The notes beneath the pieces are model-generated. The model did no database searches and was not told where the DNA came from. It was given only the letters and a program-made list of their open reading frames with translations. Shown here piece by piece: positions 7,371 through 15,325 of a stretch of DNA of 64,000 nucleotides. The stretch's first letter is position 1; each line of letters starts with the position of its first letter. A program made the position numbers and the translations under genes. Source of the DNA: Paenibacillus glucanolyticus NBRC 15330 (GTDB taxonomy: Bacteria; Bacillota; Bacilli; Paenibacillales; Paenibacillaceae); contig NZ_BIMC01000011.1 in NCBI RefSeq assembly GCF_004000885.1, positions 1 to 64,000 of the forward strand, given 5' to 3'.

Positions 7371-8546
7371 TTATTTCGGTTTCATTTTGAGCGTTGTTCC
7401 GAAGTTGCGGACCCGAATGTCCGTGACGACCTGGATCTCAACCTCGTTCTTGTAGTAATTCGCCCATTCGGAGCGAACCTTTTCCCAATGGTCAGGATAG
7501 TTCCAGTCCACCAGCATGCCTAACTGCAGAATGTCGGAGCCCACCCTTTGCGAAGTGCTGAGCGCTTTTTGCAATTCGCTTTTGACCATGTCATTGAGCT
7601 CTCGCTCGATAATTCGTTTGGCTTCCAACGTGTCCAACTGCTTCTGGTTCCGCTTGTAGATGACATCCCCGATTCCAATTAGCTTAATCGTGAATACCGG
7701 ATGGCCATTGACCATACGCACGGATTTCTTCGAGTTTGTCGAGATGAGAAATACGCTGGCTCTCCCAGCTCCTTCATTCCAGGAAACGGTATACAGCGGC
7801 CCCTTCACTTCGTTTACGGCCCAACTGACAGCCAAGGACTCCTGCATGGGGAGTGTGGTAAGAAGTCGATGGTTATGAAAAATAGCCGTACCTTGAATTC
7901 CAGTCCAAGGCTCCAGCTTTTCCTGGTCGGCCACCATCGGTTTTTTTTGTGCTGCCAAATAGGTCAAGGCATATCCCTGGTTAGCGGATTCAGCATACAG
8001 GCAATCCTTCAAGGTTGTATTGATCATGTTATGTTGAGTCGCAAACCGGATGAGCACTTCGGAAGGCATTTGCTCAAACACCGGTGTCAGCTCCGCGACT
8101 TTTTTAGCATCGCCGGGTGCAACCATTAAGTATGTACGCAGGTTTGTTGTTGGTTCCCGCTGGAGCCAATCCATCAGATCCTCAAGTCCCGCCTCGGCAT
8201 AACCTTTGCCTACAACAACCACTTTGGTGTGACTGAAGTCAAACCGGCGAGAGAGATCCCGTTGAATGAGATGGAGGGTGTCCTGCACCGTGGTGGACGT
8301 TTTGGTTACCATGGCATAAGGATCTCCACCGCCATGTCCTCCCGCTTGCCGGCCGGATGTGAGACGGTTCGGCAGGGGGGCGCTGATGGTCACCTCAACG
8401 GTCCCCTTTTGCTTGCCCTCATTGATGTACATGGCAAATACGAAGGTTTGTTCATTGATTTCCACCTTGGTCAGGCTGAAGCCGCAGCCTGTTAGCAGAA
8501 TGAGGGGAAGCAGAATTTTGAACAATTTGAGTAGAGTCATGCTCAC
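7371..8546 (-). CDS. Germinant receptor C subunit (GerAC-family lipoprotein)
   Basis: Lipoprotein of 391 residues. The signal has the lipobox LLTGC with Cys21. The mature part has the GerAC layout: an N-terminal domain with the stretch TSTTVQDTLHLIQRDLSRRF, a middle domain, and a C-terminal domain ending in EVEIQVVTDIRVRNFGTT. It anchors to the outer face of the spore inner membrane as part of the receptor. The start is GTG at 8546, which overlaps the gerA stop codon in GTGA; AAGGAG of the same stretch is its ribosome site. The overlap implies translational coupling. Confidence 0.9.
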   Translation of the reverse strand: MSMTLLKLFKILLPLILLTGCGFSLTKVEINEQTFVFAMYINEGKQKGTVEVTISAPLPNRLTSGRQAGGHGGGDPYAMVTKTSTTVQDTLHLIQRDLSRRFDFSHTKVVVVGKGYAEAGLEDLMDWLQREPTTNLRTYLMVAPGDAKKVAELTPVFEQMPSEVLIRFATQHNMINTTLKDCLYAESANQGYALTYLAAQKKPMVADQEKLEPWTGIQGTAIFHNHRLLTTLPMQESLAVSWAVNEVKGPLYTVSWNEGAGRASVFLISTNSKKSVRMVNGHPVFTIKLIGIGDVIYKRNQKQLDTLEAKRIIERELNDMVKSELQKALSTSQRVGSDILQLGMLVDWNYPDHWEKVRSEWANYYKNEVEIQVVTDIRVRNFGTTLKMKPK

Positions 8547-10000
8547 TTTCGTCTCCTTAAATTGTTGGATGATGCATAGGCCTTAGGCCTGTTCTTCATC
8601 AGCATGGATGGTGCCCGCAAGAAGGTATCCTTCCATTCGGATATTACGAGTGGCGCCACTGGCTGCAGATACGGCGTGTTAAACGACTTCAGCGAAGCCA
8701 TGTGTCCATACACGAGAAAGGCGGCGGCAAATACACCGATGAGACCGAGAGTGCCTCCAAGAATCAGTATCGGAAAGCGCAGCAAGCGAAATGCAAGCCC
8801 AAGCTCGAAGTGCGGGATAATATAAGAAGCGATGCCCGTTATCGATACCACGATGACCATCGGATTGGATACGATGCCTGCTTCAACCGCAGCTTGTCCA
8901 ATGACGATGGCGCCGATAATGGATATGGTCTGTCCAACGGGCTTGGGAATCCGTGTTCCGGCTTCTCGCAGTGCTTCAAACGTCAGCTCCATGATCAGCG
9001 CTTCGGCCAGCGCGGAGAACGGGATATTCTCACGGGATGCCGCAATGGTAATCAGCAGATCGGTTGGTATGATGGATGGCTGAAACGTTGTGATCGCGAC
9101 ATACAGAGAGGGCATTAGCAATGATATAACGGCGAACATGAACCGGATAATCCGTATCCAGCTGGAAGAGAAGAAGCTGTGGTAGTAGTCCTCAGACGAC
9201 TGCAGCAGCGAAAACAGCGTCACGGGCACGATGAGTGCCGAGGGTGTCCCGTCCTGCATGATGCCGACTCTTCCTTCAAGCAGGGAGGCAGCTACGGAAT
9301 CCGGTCGTTCCGTATATTGAAACTGCGGGAAGGGGGATTTCACGCCTTCTTTCATCTGCTCCGACAAGGTGCTGATCCCGAAAGTCCCGTCAATGGATAT
9401 GCTTTTCAACTGACGGTCTACCTGGGATACGATTTCGGGCTTGCATAAACCGTCCACGTATACCATATATACGGCTGTCTTTGAGTAATCGCCAATTTGA
9501 TAACGGATGGTTTTTAAATCGGTATGCTTGATTTTGTGCCGCAGCAGCGATAAATTTGTGCCGATGTCTTCAATAAAAGCCTCCTGCGGGCCATTCACCA
9601 CCAGTTCGTTCTGCGATTCCGAAACCGCTCGTTTCTGATACAAAACAATATCAAACAAATAGCTCTCGGTCAGTTTCTCGACAATCAGTACGGCTCTGCC
9701 TTCTACAATCATGTTGGCAATGTACTCGGCCGAGGCTGAGCGCTCAAACGGAACCGATAGCGTATCTCCGCGATCCATACAGTCAATGAAGTTATCGAAA
9801 TTATGCTGCACCTGCGCGGCTTCCTTGATAAGGGGTTTAACGATATGTTCGTGCAAGGTGCTGATGTCCACAATCGATTCAATATAGATGATGGTGCATG
9901 TCGATCCATGGATGCGTAAGGATTGATAGATGACATCTTCGCAATTCTCAAGACGGTTCTTGACGTTAAGAAGGAGTTCGTCCTGTACTTTCGATTTCAT
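8543..10000 (-). CDS. Germinant receptor A subunit (GerAA family)
   Basis: Spore germination protein of 485 residues and first gene of the receptor operon. The N-terminal ~240 residues are soluble, with the conserved RIHGSTCTIIYIESIVD and the PQEAFIEDIGTNLSLLRHKI signature; the second half holds four to five membrane segments with the family motif ITTFQPSIIPTDLLITIAAS and the PKPVGQTISIIGAIVIGQAA region. A subunits assemble into a pentameric ion channel that opens on germinant binding. The C-terminal tail is RRRK. The operon promoter at 10047-10075 has sigma-G form. Confidence 0.93.
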   Translation of the reverse strand: MKSKVQDELLLNVKNRLENCEDVIYQSLRIHGSTCTIIYIESIVDISTLHEHIVKPLIKEAAQVQHNFDNFIDCMDRGDTLSVPFERSASAEYIANMIVEGRAVLIVEKLTESYLFDIVLYQKRAVSESQNELVVNGPQEAFIEDIGTNLSLLRHKIKHTDLKTIRYQIGDYSKTAVYMVYVDGLCKPEIVSQVDRQLKSISIDGTFGISTLSEQMKEGVKSPFPQFQYTERPDSVAASLLEGRVGIMQDGTPSALIVPVTLFSLLQSSEDYYHSFFSSSWIRIIRFMFAVISLLMPSLYVAITTFQPSIIPTDLLITIAASRENIPFSALAEALIMELTFEALREAGTRIPKPVGQTISIIGAIVIGQAAVEAGIVSNPMVIVVSITGIASYIIPHFELGLAFRLLRFPILILGGTLGLIGVFAAAFLVYGHMASLKSFNTPYLQPVAPLVISEWKDTFLRAPSMLMKNRPKAYASSNNLRRRK

Positions 10001-10046
10001 CCATTCTTTCCTCCCTTGCTGGTAAGTAGTGAAGGCTCATCCTCTT

Positions 10047-10075
10047 TAGAATGCCGTACTCTTAGCAACTTATAC
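10047..10075 (-). promoter_or_regulatory. Sigma-G-type promoter of the germination operon
   Basis: Read on the minus strand: GTATA (10071-10075), 17-base spacer, CATTCTA (10047-10053). This fits the sigma-G consensus (GHATR, 17-18, CATNHTA) at every defined position and lies 47 bp before the gerA start, as expected for forespore expression. Confidence 0.75.
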
Positions 10076-10145
10076 CGAAATTTCCAGAGAATTTGTCAAG
10101 GAGGCTGGATTTGGTCAAGGCACAAACAAGGGGATTTCTATATAA

Positions 10146-10179
10146 AAAAGCGCCGCGGAGTGAAGTTCCGGGCGCTTTT
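10146..10179. terminator. Terminator between the DUF2062 and germination genes
   Basis: AAAAGCGCC (10146-10154) pairs with GGCGCTTTT (10171-10179). A and T runs flank both sides, so it can act in both directions. It lies just after the DUF2062 stop codon. Confidence 0.75.
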
Positions 10180-10190
10180 ACATGAAGGGT

Positions 10191-10724
10191 TCATCTTATG
10201 ATTTTGGATTTTCCTTTTCGGATGGATTGCTTGATTTTCTGAAGCAGGGGTTTGCGGTAAACCGAGAGCATGATGCGCAGCAGAATATAGAGGATCAACG
10301 TAGACAGGACGCTGTTGATGAGGGCACCTACAAGAAAGTTAACACCCATATGCCCTAATCTGCCAAAATGATCGGTCTCGATAATATAATCCGTTTCAGG
10401 AACTGGAACCGTAAGGGCATCTTCAATTTCAAATGTTTTGGGAAATGTGGTGAACAGATGCACCAATACCCCGACTCTGTAGTTTAAATAGAACAAGATG
10501 GGCCATAGGACGGACCCGGCCGTGGCTGCAAGGAAGGCCGAGGGAATATTACCCCGTACCAGCCGAGCGAGCAGCGGGGCCAGCAGCAGATCAATGCCAA
10601 AAGTCGGATACCAGCAAGGGAAGAAGCCAACGGCAAAGCCGAGCGCAATCCGATGATCGCTATTTTGCATGCGGAGGGTTCGGAGTATATAGTATTTCAG
10701 TCGTCGAATGTATTTAAGAAGCAC
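10191..10724 (-). CDS. DUF2062 membrane protein
   Basis: Membrane protein of 177 residues of the DUF2062 family, recognised from the ALGFAVGFFPCWYPTFGID stretch and the hydrophobic GNIPSAFLAATAGSVLWPIL segment that follows. Three to four membrane helices: about 28-50, 62-90, and 125-150, with a basic C-terminus (KKQ..RKGKSKIIR type). The function of the family is unknown. It is a single-gene unit between the germination operon and the PadR operon, with its own terminator. Confidence 0.82.
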   Translation of the reverse strand: MLLKYIRRLKYYILRTLRMQNSDHRIALGFAVGFFPCWYPTFGIDLLLAPLLARLVRGNIPSAFLAATAGSVLWPILFYLNYRVGVLVHLFTTFPKTFEIEDALTVPVPETDYIIETDHFGRLGHMGVNFLVGALINSVLSTLILYILLRIMLSVYRKPLLQKIKQSIRKGKSKIIR

Positions 10725-10899
10725 AACCGTCTCCTCCTGCAGATACTGATACGATAAAGAAATGTTTCGATATCATATATAGCATGGAATGGATTCTATT
10801 TATAATAGGAAGAACTTTCATGAATTATATAGCAGGTGCTTGTAAATCGTCAATCTGTAGAACATTCATTTCGTCTATATACATGTGTGAAATATTACT

Positions 10900-10928
10900 T
10901 TGACACGCATAGTAATATGCGTTATATT
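10900..10928 (+). promoter_or_regulatory. padR promoter with an 18-bp operator filling its spacer
   Basis: TTGACA (10900-10905), 17-base spacer, TATATT (10923-10928). The perfect inverted repeat ACGCATAGTAATATGCGT (7-bp arms, 4-bp spacer) covers 10905-10922, from the last base of the -35 box to the base before the -10 box. A protein bound there would block RNA polymerase. Self-repression by the PadR protein encoded next is the simplest reading. Confidence 0.8.
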
Positions 10929-10965
10929 ATACCTATTCCGCCAGTGGGGGAGGTTTAGGAGCTTG

Positions 10966-11319
10966 ATGGAGTCATTACATAACAGTGATTTAATACGAGG
11001 AAATATTGATACATTTATTCTGTGCGTGTTGTTGGACGGAGATAATTACGGCTATCAGATCATCAAGGAAATCTCATTGCGAAGCGGGAACCGGTTTGAG
11101 CTCAAGGAGCCTACCCTGTATTCCAGTCTGAGAAGGCTGGAGAAGCAGGGCTTGATACGCTCCTATTGGGGGGAAGAAACCCAGGGGGGAAGGCGTAAAT
11201 ATTACAATCTTAGTCAGGATGGACAGGAGCGTTTAACACAAAATCAGGAAGAGTGGAAGGCTGCACGGGAAATAATCGATGTTCTGATCGGTAACGGAAG
11301 GGAGCTGAGACAGCAATGA
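10966..11319 (+). CDS. PadR-family transcriptional regulator
   Basis: Small DNA-binding protein of 117 residues. The winged-helix PadR domain covers about 10-85: LLDGDNYGYQIIKEISLRSG, then the recognition region EPTLYSSLRRLEKQGLIRSY and the wing ETQGGRRKYYNLSQDG. The start at 10966 is preferred because GGGGGAGG precedes it; a TTG reading from 10900 would begin inside the promoter. It overlaps the next gene by four bases (ATGA). PadR proteins paired with a membrane 'permease prefix' protein are common in Firmicutes. The operator in its own promoter argues for autorepression. Confidence 0.9.
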   Translation: MESLHNSDLIRGNIDTFILCVLLDGDNYGYQIIKEISLRSGNRFELKEPTLYSSLRRLEKQGLIRSYWGEETQGGRRKYYNLSQDGQERLTQNQEEWKAAREIIDVLIGNGRELRQQ

Positions 11320-11996
11320 CAAACCGGCATGATCTTGAGATCTTTGTCGACCGCCTATTTGCGAATCAACGTAGAACCAAAGAGGTTGTAGAACTGAAGA
11401 ATGAGGTTCTCAGCAATTTAGAGGCACGGGTGACAGATTACATGGAGAATGGTATGAATTATCAATCAGCTATCAGCCTGGCTATTGACAACATTGAGGA
11501 TATTGAGTCCTTAATTGACGATAATCAGAAGATATACAGCTACCGCTACCGTTACGATTTGGTTCAGAGCGCCTTGATTTATTCCTTGCTGGCCTGGATT
11601 GCAAGCATCCCTGCCCGTATTCTGCCGAGTGGTATAGCGGTGAATGGATTACTGCTTTGTCTTGTTGTGCTGAGTGGGGTGGTTTATCTCTCCATGTCAC
11701 GACATTTGAAAGTATATGAGAAGCAGACGGCGGTCATTAACGCAGGCAAGCTGTTCAAATGGAGCAAGGCAGCGTGGGGACTGTGGGGGATTTTTGTCAT
11801 CGTGGTTTCGGCTTATTCCTTTGCGATGCAATTCGGAAGTGATGTATGGTTTGGAAGGGAATTGCGGATAGACGGCCCGTATTCTTTTTACGTTACTGTT
11901 CTGCAATATGCGATTCCATTAACGTCGATTTTCATTCCACTGCTGATCCATAAAGCCTGTAAGCTGACGATTAAACATGAGGTGAATGAGCAATGA
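11316..11996 (+). CDS. Permease-prefix-domain membrane protein, PadR partner
   Basis: Protein of 226 residues. The cytosolic N-terminus (about 1-80) is an acidic helical 'permease prefix domain 1', with ELKNEVLSNLEARVTDYMENG and the SLAIDNIEDIESLIDD repeat-like segment. Five hydrophobic segments follow, in pairs at about 85-105, 108-126, 148-170 and 185-210. It lacks the FtsX or ABC permease domain that often follows this prefix, so it is a stand-alone form. Coupled by ATGA overlaps to padR upstream and the DUF4825 gene downstream, it may sequester or tune the PadR protein at the membrane. That role is inference. Confidence 0.7.
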   Translation: MTNRHDLEIFVDRLFANQRRTKEVVELKNEVLSNLEARVTDYMENGMNYQSAISLAIDNIEDIESLIDDNQKIYSYRYRYDLVQSALIYSLLAWIASIPARILPSGIAVNGLLLCLVVLSGVVYLSMSRHLKVYEKQTAVINAGKLFKWSKAAWGLWGIFVIVVSAYSFAMQFGSDVWFGRELRIDGPYSFYVTVLQYAIPLTSIFIPLLIHKACKLTIKHEVNEQ

Positions 11997-12568
11997 GTAG
12001 AAAGAATATGCTGATCATTGTATTGCTGCTTATTGGCATAGGGGGCATGATTGCGCTGGAAGGATATATCAAGCCTCGGGCGCATGCCCAGGCCATCCAG
12101 TACGAAGCAGAACAGAATGATCCGATGACGCATGATATTCGTAATTCATTAAGTTTTGCCAGTCCCTATATGGGGAATGCAGGGAATTTCATAAATCTGA
12201 ATGCTTCGCTTCCGTTGCGCGAGATCGGGCGCACCTTCCAGCTGTACCCGGAGGAACAGACGGCAGAGCTGCGTTTTCAAGCAGTTGCTGGAGCTCTGAA
12301 GGAGGAGAAGCTGAAGGAGTTTCTCCTGTATAACTCCACTGCAAATTTTGTGATGATTGATAATCTGGAGAAGCTGATTTTTGCATTCGAGGACCAAGTC
12401 TTCAGCATTTCCAGGGATAAAGTAGAGACATGGTATGGCAGCACGGAAAGTCTTGCTTCATTAAGGGATGCTAAGACGTGGAAGACGGAGGTGCAATCTC
12501 GTCTGCAGGATGCAGAGTATGTCAGCGATTACGTAGAGAAGCTGGTCGAGCAGCAGGAAGCATTGTAA
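11993..12568 (+). CDS. DUF4825-type membrane-anchored protein
   Basis: Protein of 191 residues with a single N-terminal membrane anchor or uncleaved signal (NMLIIVLLLIGIGGMIAL) and an extracytoplasmic domain. The stretch FASPYMGNAGNFINLNASLP is characteristic of DUF4825 proteins, which often accompany anti-sigma or PadR-type regulators. It is the last gene of the three-gene operon and overlaps its neighbour by four bases. The function is unknown; an envelope sensor for the PadR/prefix pair is a reasonable guess. Confidence 0.68.
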   Translation: MSRKNMLIIVLLLIGIGGMIALEGYIKPRAHAQAIQYEAEQNDPMTHDIRNSLSFASPYMGNAGNFINLNASLPLREIGRTFQLYPEEQTAELRFQAVAGALKEEKLKEFLLYNSTANFVMIDNLEKLIFAFEDQVFSISRDKVETWYGSTESLASLRDAKTWKTEVQSRLQDAEYVSDYVEKLVEQQEAL

Positions 12569-12856
12569 AGAGATCGGATGAGTGAGTTGAGGGGCAGAGG
12601 AGCTTATGATGGATTCAACATTATGGCTCCTTTGCGTTTGAGGCGGACCTTAGCCGTTCATGGAGCGTGTTGTACCGCTTCTCCAGCAGCGCTGGTGTTT
12701 GCGGGAATTGTCTTTGGAGCGGACGGTAAGGAGACATCCCAGATTGATCTGGCCGAGAATCCAACATGAAAAATAATTGACGACAAAAATAGACGATGCT
12801 ATAATCCTACTTAACATATCGGAAATAATATAATTAAGGAATTCTTCATCTACCGG

Positions 12857-12914
12857 ACAACCGGAGATGCATCCTTGGATCATCATGATCCAAGGTGTGT
12901 CTCCGGTTGTTTTT
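12857..12914 (+). terminator. Long two-part hairpin terminator after the PadR operon
   Basis: ACAACCGGAGA (12857-12867) pairs with TCTCCGGTTGT (12900-12910), enclosing a second stem CCTTGGATCA/TGATCCAAGG, and is followed by TTTTTGT. It lies 290 bp after the DUF4825 gene and 35 bp before the aldo/keto reductase fragment. The 12569-12856 stretch before it holds no gene I can support. Confidence 0.75.
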
Positions 12915-12945
12915 GTATACCAGACAATACAAGGAGGCTGTAACT

Positions 12946-13080
12946 ATGCAGTACAGGACGTTTGGCAGAACGGGAGTGAAAGTGTCGGAGGTTAGTCTCG
13001 GGACCATGGCGTTCGGACGACGGATCGATGAAAGGGCCTCGGCTGCCGTTTTGGATCAGGTACTCGGGATCATAAACCGA
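12946..13080 (+). pseudogene. N-terminal fragment of an aldo/keto reductase
   Basis: From an ATG with AAGGAGG upstream the frame reads MQYRTFGRTGVKVSEVSLGT and on to LDQVL, the classic start of an NADP-dependent aldo/keto reductase. After about 41 codons similarity ends: the expected GINFIDTADVYG segment with the catalytic Asp and Tyr is absent and the frame runs to a stop at 13146 through a hairpin-forming sequence. About 85% of the gene is missing. The retained ribosome site suggests a fairly recent deletion. The following AraC gene may once have been its regulator. Confidence 0.8.
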
Positions 13081-13101
13081 GGTTTGTCGACCAGATCACT
13101 G

Positions 13102-13140
13102 GAGGCACGGCAGGTGGCGCTGTGCCTCTTTGTTGTTTTT
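13102..13140 (+). terminator. Hairpin at the broken end of the aldo/keto reductase
   Basis: GAGGCAC (13102-13108) pairs with GTGCCTC (13122-13128), followed by TTTGTTGTTTTT. It probably marks the far edge of the deletion, joining the reductase start to its old terminator or that of another gene. Confidence 0.6.
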
Positions 13141-13216
13141 CCATAGATGAAGGCCATGGAGTCTTGCCAGGGCTCCGCATCATAGGAAACATTTTTTGTG
13201 ACGGGAGGGATATCAG

Positions 13217-14074
13217 GTGAAGGAAATGGCCTTTGAGTATGTCGACATGAAGTACTGCATTCCTTCAGATATGGAGAGAAAGAGCGGAATATGGATCCTC
13301 CGCACGGGTCGGAGCATTGCCAAATCCCATTATTATGTTGGTCCCAAGGTATCGGAGAACTATTCGCTGCATTTTGTTCTAAATGGAAAGGTCTCACTGG
13401 TCTATGGGGAGGAGGAGGTTACCTTGTCAGAAGGGGACGCCTTTTGTTTGTTCCCTCATATCAGGTACAGTTACTGGGAATCGAATCATCATCCGGAATC
13501 TCCGCTCCGTACACATTCGGTCACACTCAACGGAGAGTTTGCCGTCAGCGCTTTGAACCGAATTGGTCTGCATCCGCATAAGCCCTTTATTCGCAACGCG
13601 ATGAAGGCAGAGCTGCCGGGGGTGTTAAATCAAATCTACGAATGTGTGGATGACGATACGCTTGGCAGCGAGTTTGCACGCCAGAAATGGGTGTATCATC
13701 TGTTTGAACTGCTGTCTGGCGCCCCGGCCAAAAAGGGGACCAGATCGAACTGGCTTGAGCAGAGTCTGCATTATATGGATTCCCATTACATGGAAGGCAT
13801 TACGGTTACGGATGTTGTCGAGCATGCGGGTGTACACCGAACGCATCTCTATTGTGAATTCATCCGGGTACACGGCATCAGTCCAAGTCATTATCTAATG
13901 AAGCTGCGGATGGAGCGGGCGGCGGCGCTGCTGACAGAAACGGATGTATCCGTCACCGAGGCGGCTTTTTCGCTGGGATACTCCAATCTGCATACGTTCT
14001 CGAGAGCGTTCGCTAAATACCATCACACGTCACCAACGGCTTATCGGCAGCAATATGTTCTGGTGCCAACCTAG
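13217..14074 (+). CDS. AraC-family transcriptional regulator
   Basis: Regulator of 285 residues with a GTG start behind GGGAGGG. The N-terminal cupin-like sensing domain spans about 25-150 (VLNGKVSLVYGEEEVTLSEG, the usual jelly-roll strand pattern). The C-terminal double helix-turn-helix spans about 185-282, with VVEHAGVHRTHLYCEF and the signature AAFSLGYSNLHTFSRAFAKY. It likely senses a sugar or other small molecule and controls nearby genes; its closest neighbour upstream is a broken aldo/keto reductase and downstream is the lichenase. Confidence 0.88.
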   Translation: MKEMAFEYVDMKYCIPSDMERKSGIWILRTGRSIAKSHYYVGPKVSENYSLHFVLNGKVSLVYGEEEVTLSEGDAFCLFPHIRYSYWESNHHPESPLRTHSVTLNGEFAVSALNRIGLHPHKPFIRNAMKAELPGVLNQIYECVDDDTLGSEFARQKWVYHLFELLSGAPAKKGTRSNWLEQSLHYMDSHYMEGITVTDVVEHAGVHRTHLYCEFIRVHGISPSHYLMKLRMERAAALLTETDVSVTEAAFSLGYSNLHTFSRAFAKYHHTSPTAYRQQYVLVPT

Positions 14075-14098
14075 ATATGCTTCTTGAGGTGGCTGTAT

Positions 14099-14145
14099 AA
14101 GGCTGTGACAGGGGGGATCAAGCGACCTGTGGCAGCCTTTTTTCG
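14099..14145 (+). terminator. Terminator after the AraC gene
   Basis: AAGGCTG (14099-14105) pairs with CAGCCTT (14133-14139) and an inner ACAGG/CCTGT stem extends it; a TTTTTT run follows. Confidence 0.75.
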
Positions 14146-14365
14146 CATGTCTGACTGAGGATAACCGTTAAATAGTGCAGTATTATCATTGAAATGGCTA
14201 GGATTTACTAAATATTTACATGTAGGATGAAGATGAACAACCAATAAGTTACACCCATATCAACTATTTTAACGAAAGGGGCCTGTTTTCCTTCAAGATT
14301 CCCGGAAGCATAGAAGCATCGTACTTGTATTCTATTCATTACATTCCAAGGAAGAGGTGTTGTTC

Positions 14366-15136
14366 ATGAACATGCTAATGAATTTCAGAAGGAACATGAC
14401 GGCCGTGCTTACGGCAGGTACCCTGTTATGCGGATTGCTGTTACCTATTCAAGCGTCGGCTGCAGATGTGGCTTTTAACGAACCGCTGAATGGAACGAAC
14501 CCTAACCTGTTCTATACCTCCGATGGATGGGGAAATGGCCCGGATTTCGGTGTCGGCTGGAAAGCGGCTAACCAGGAATTCTCGAATGGCATTATGGCTC
14601 TGCGACTCGACAAGGCAGGCTGTCCTGCCAGCTGCTCAGGGAAAAATTATGCTTCCGCCGAGTACGCAACAAACGTCAAGTATGGCTATGGCCGGGTCGA
14701 AGCGCGGCTGAAAGCAGCCAAGGGAACGGGACTCGTCACGAGCCTCTTCACGTATTCCGGACCAGGGACCGGCACGTCCAACGACGAAATCGACATTGAA
14801 ATCCTGGGGAAAGACACCACGAAGATGGAAACCAATTATTTTACGAATGGCGTAGGTCAGCATAGCACCATTATCAACCTGGGATTTGATGCCTCCCTCG
14901 ATTTTCATAACTATGCGTTCGAATGGTCGCCAACGTCCATTAAGTGGTATGTAGACGGCCAATTGGTACACACGGAGAACGGCTCGCGCGGTGCGCTGCC
15001 GACAAGCCCGGGCCATATTATGGTCAACTTATGGTCAGGTGCGGGGCCAGCTGAAATATGGACGGGGAAATTCAATTACCCGGGCACTCCGGTACGCGCT
15101 TACTACGATTGGATTAAATTCACCCCGGCAAACTAA
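14366..15136 (+). CDS. Secreted GH16 endo-beta-1,3-1,4-glucanase (lichenase)
   Basis: Exoenzyme of 256 residues that cuts mixed-linkage beta-glucans such as lichenan and cereal glucan. A Sec signal covers about 1-32 (LTAGTLLCGLLLPIQASAA). The mature protein is a single GH16 jelly roll. The catalytic segment SNDEIDIEILGKD carries the nucleophile and acid Glu residues around the central Asp; the usual lichenase reads DEIDIEFLG, so Phe is replaced by Ile here. KMETNYFTNGVGQH and the WSPTSIKWYVDGQLVH strand are also family marks. The start at 14366 has AAGGAAGAGG upstream. The sugar operon downstream fits uptake of its products. Confidence 0.93.
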   Translation: MNMLMNFRRNMTAVLTAGTLLCGLLLPIQASAADVAFNEPLNGTNPNLFYTSDGWGNGPDFGVGWKAANQEFSNGIMALRLDKAGCPASCSGKNYASAEYATNVKYGYGRVEARLKAAKGTGLVTSLFTYSGPGTGTSNDEIDIEILGKDTTKMETNYFTNGVGQHSTIINLGFDASLDFHNYAFEWSPTSIKWYVDGQLVHTENGSRGALPTSPGHIMVNLWSGAGPAEIWTGKFNYPGTPVRAYYDWIKFTPAN

Positions 15137-15189
15137 CGTTCCGCAGATGGGGGACGATGAACGCTAACTCGGAAGTTTTTGGTGTCAAT

Positions 15190-15232
15190 AAGCTGTTCCA
15201 TGTCAGGAATGACATTCGGGACAGCTTTTTTT
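15190..15232 (+). terminator. Terminator after the lichenase gene
   Basis: AAGCTGTTCC (15190-15199) pairs with GGGACAGCTT (15218-15227) with one G-T pair, followed by TTTTTATT. Confidence 0.75.
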
Positions 15233-15325
15233 ATTTACAACTATGGAATGTGGATGATAGAGTCTTTGACAAACAATGTATGTGTGCAGCGCTTACATAA
15301 ATAAACGATTGCGGAGGGGTTTAGG

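Noticed and set aside
10900-10965. Longer padR start (TTG at 10900)
   Set aside because: That codon is part of the -35 box; GGGGGAGG before 10966 marks the true start.
12578-12769. 63-codon plus-strand ORF after the DUF4825 gene
   Set aside because: No ribosome site, mixed frames with protein-like fragments, no recognisable family; at most a decayed remnant.
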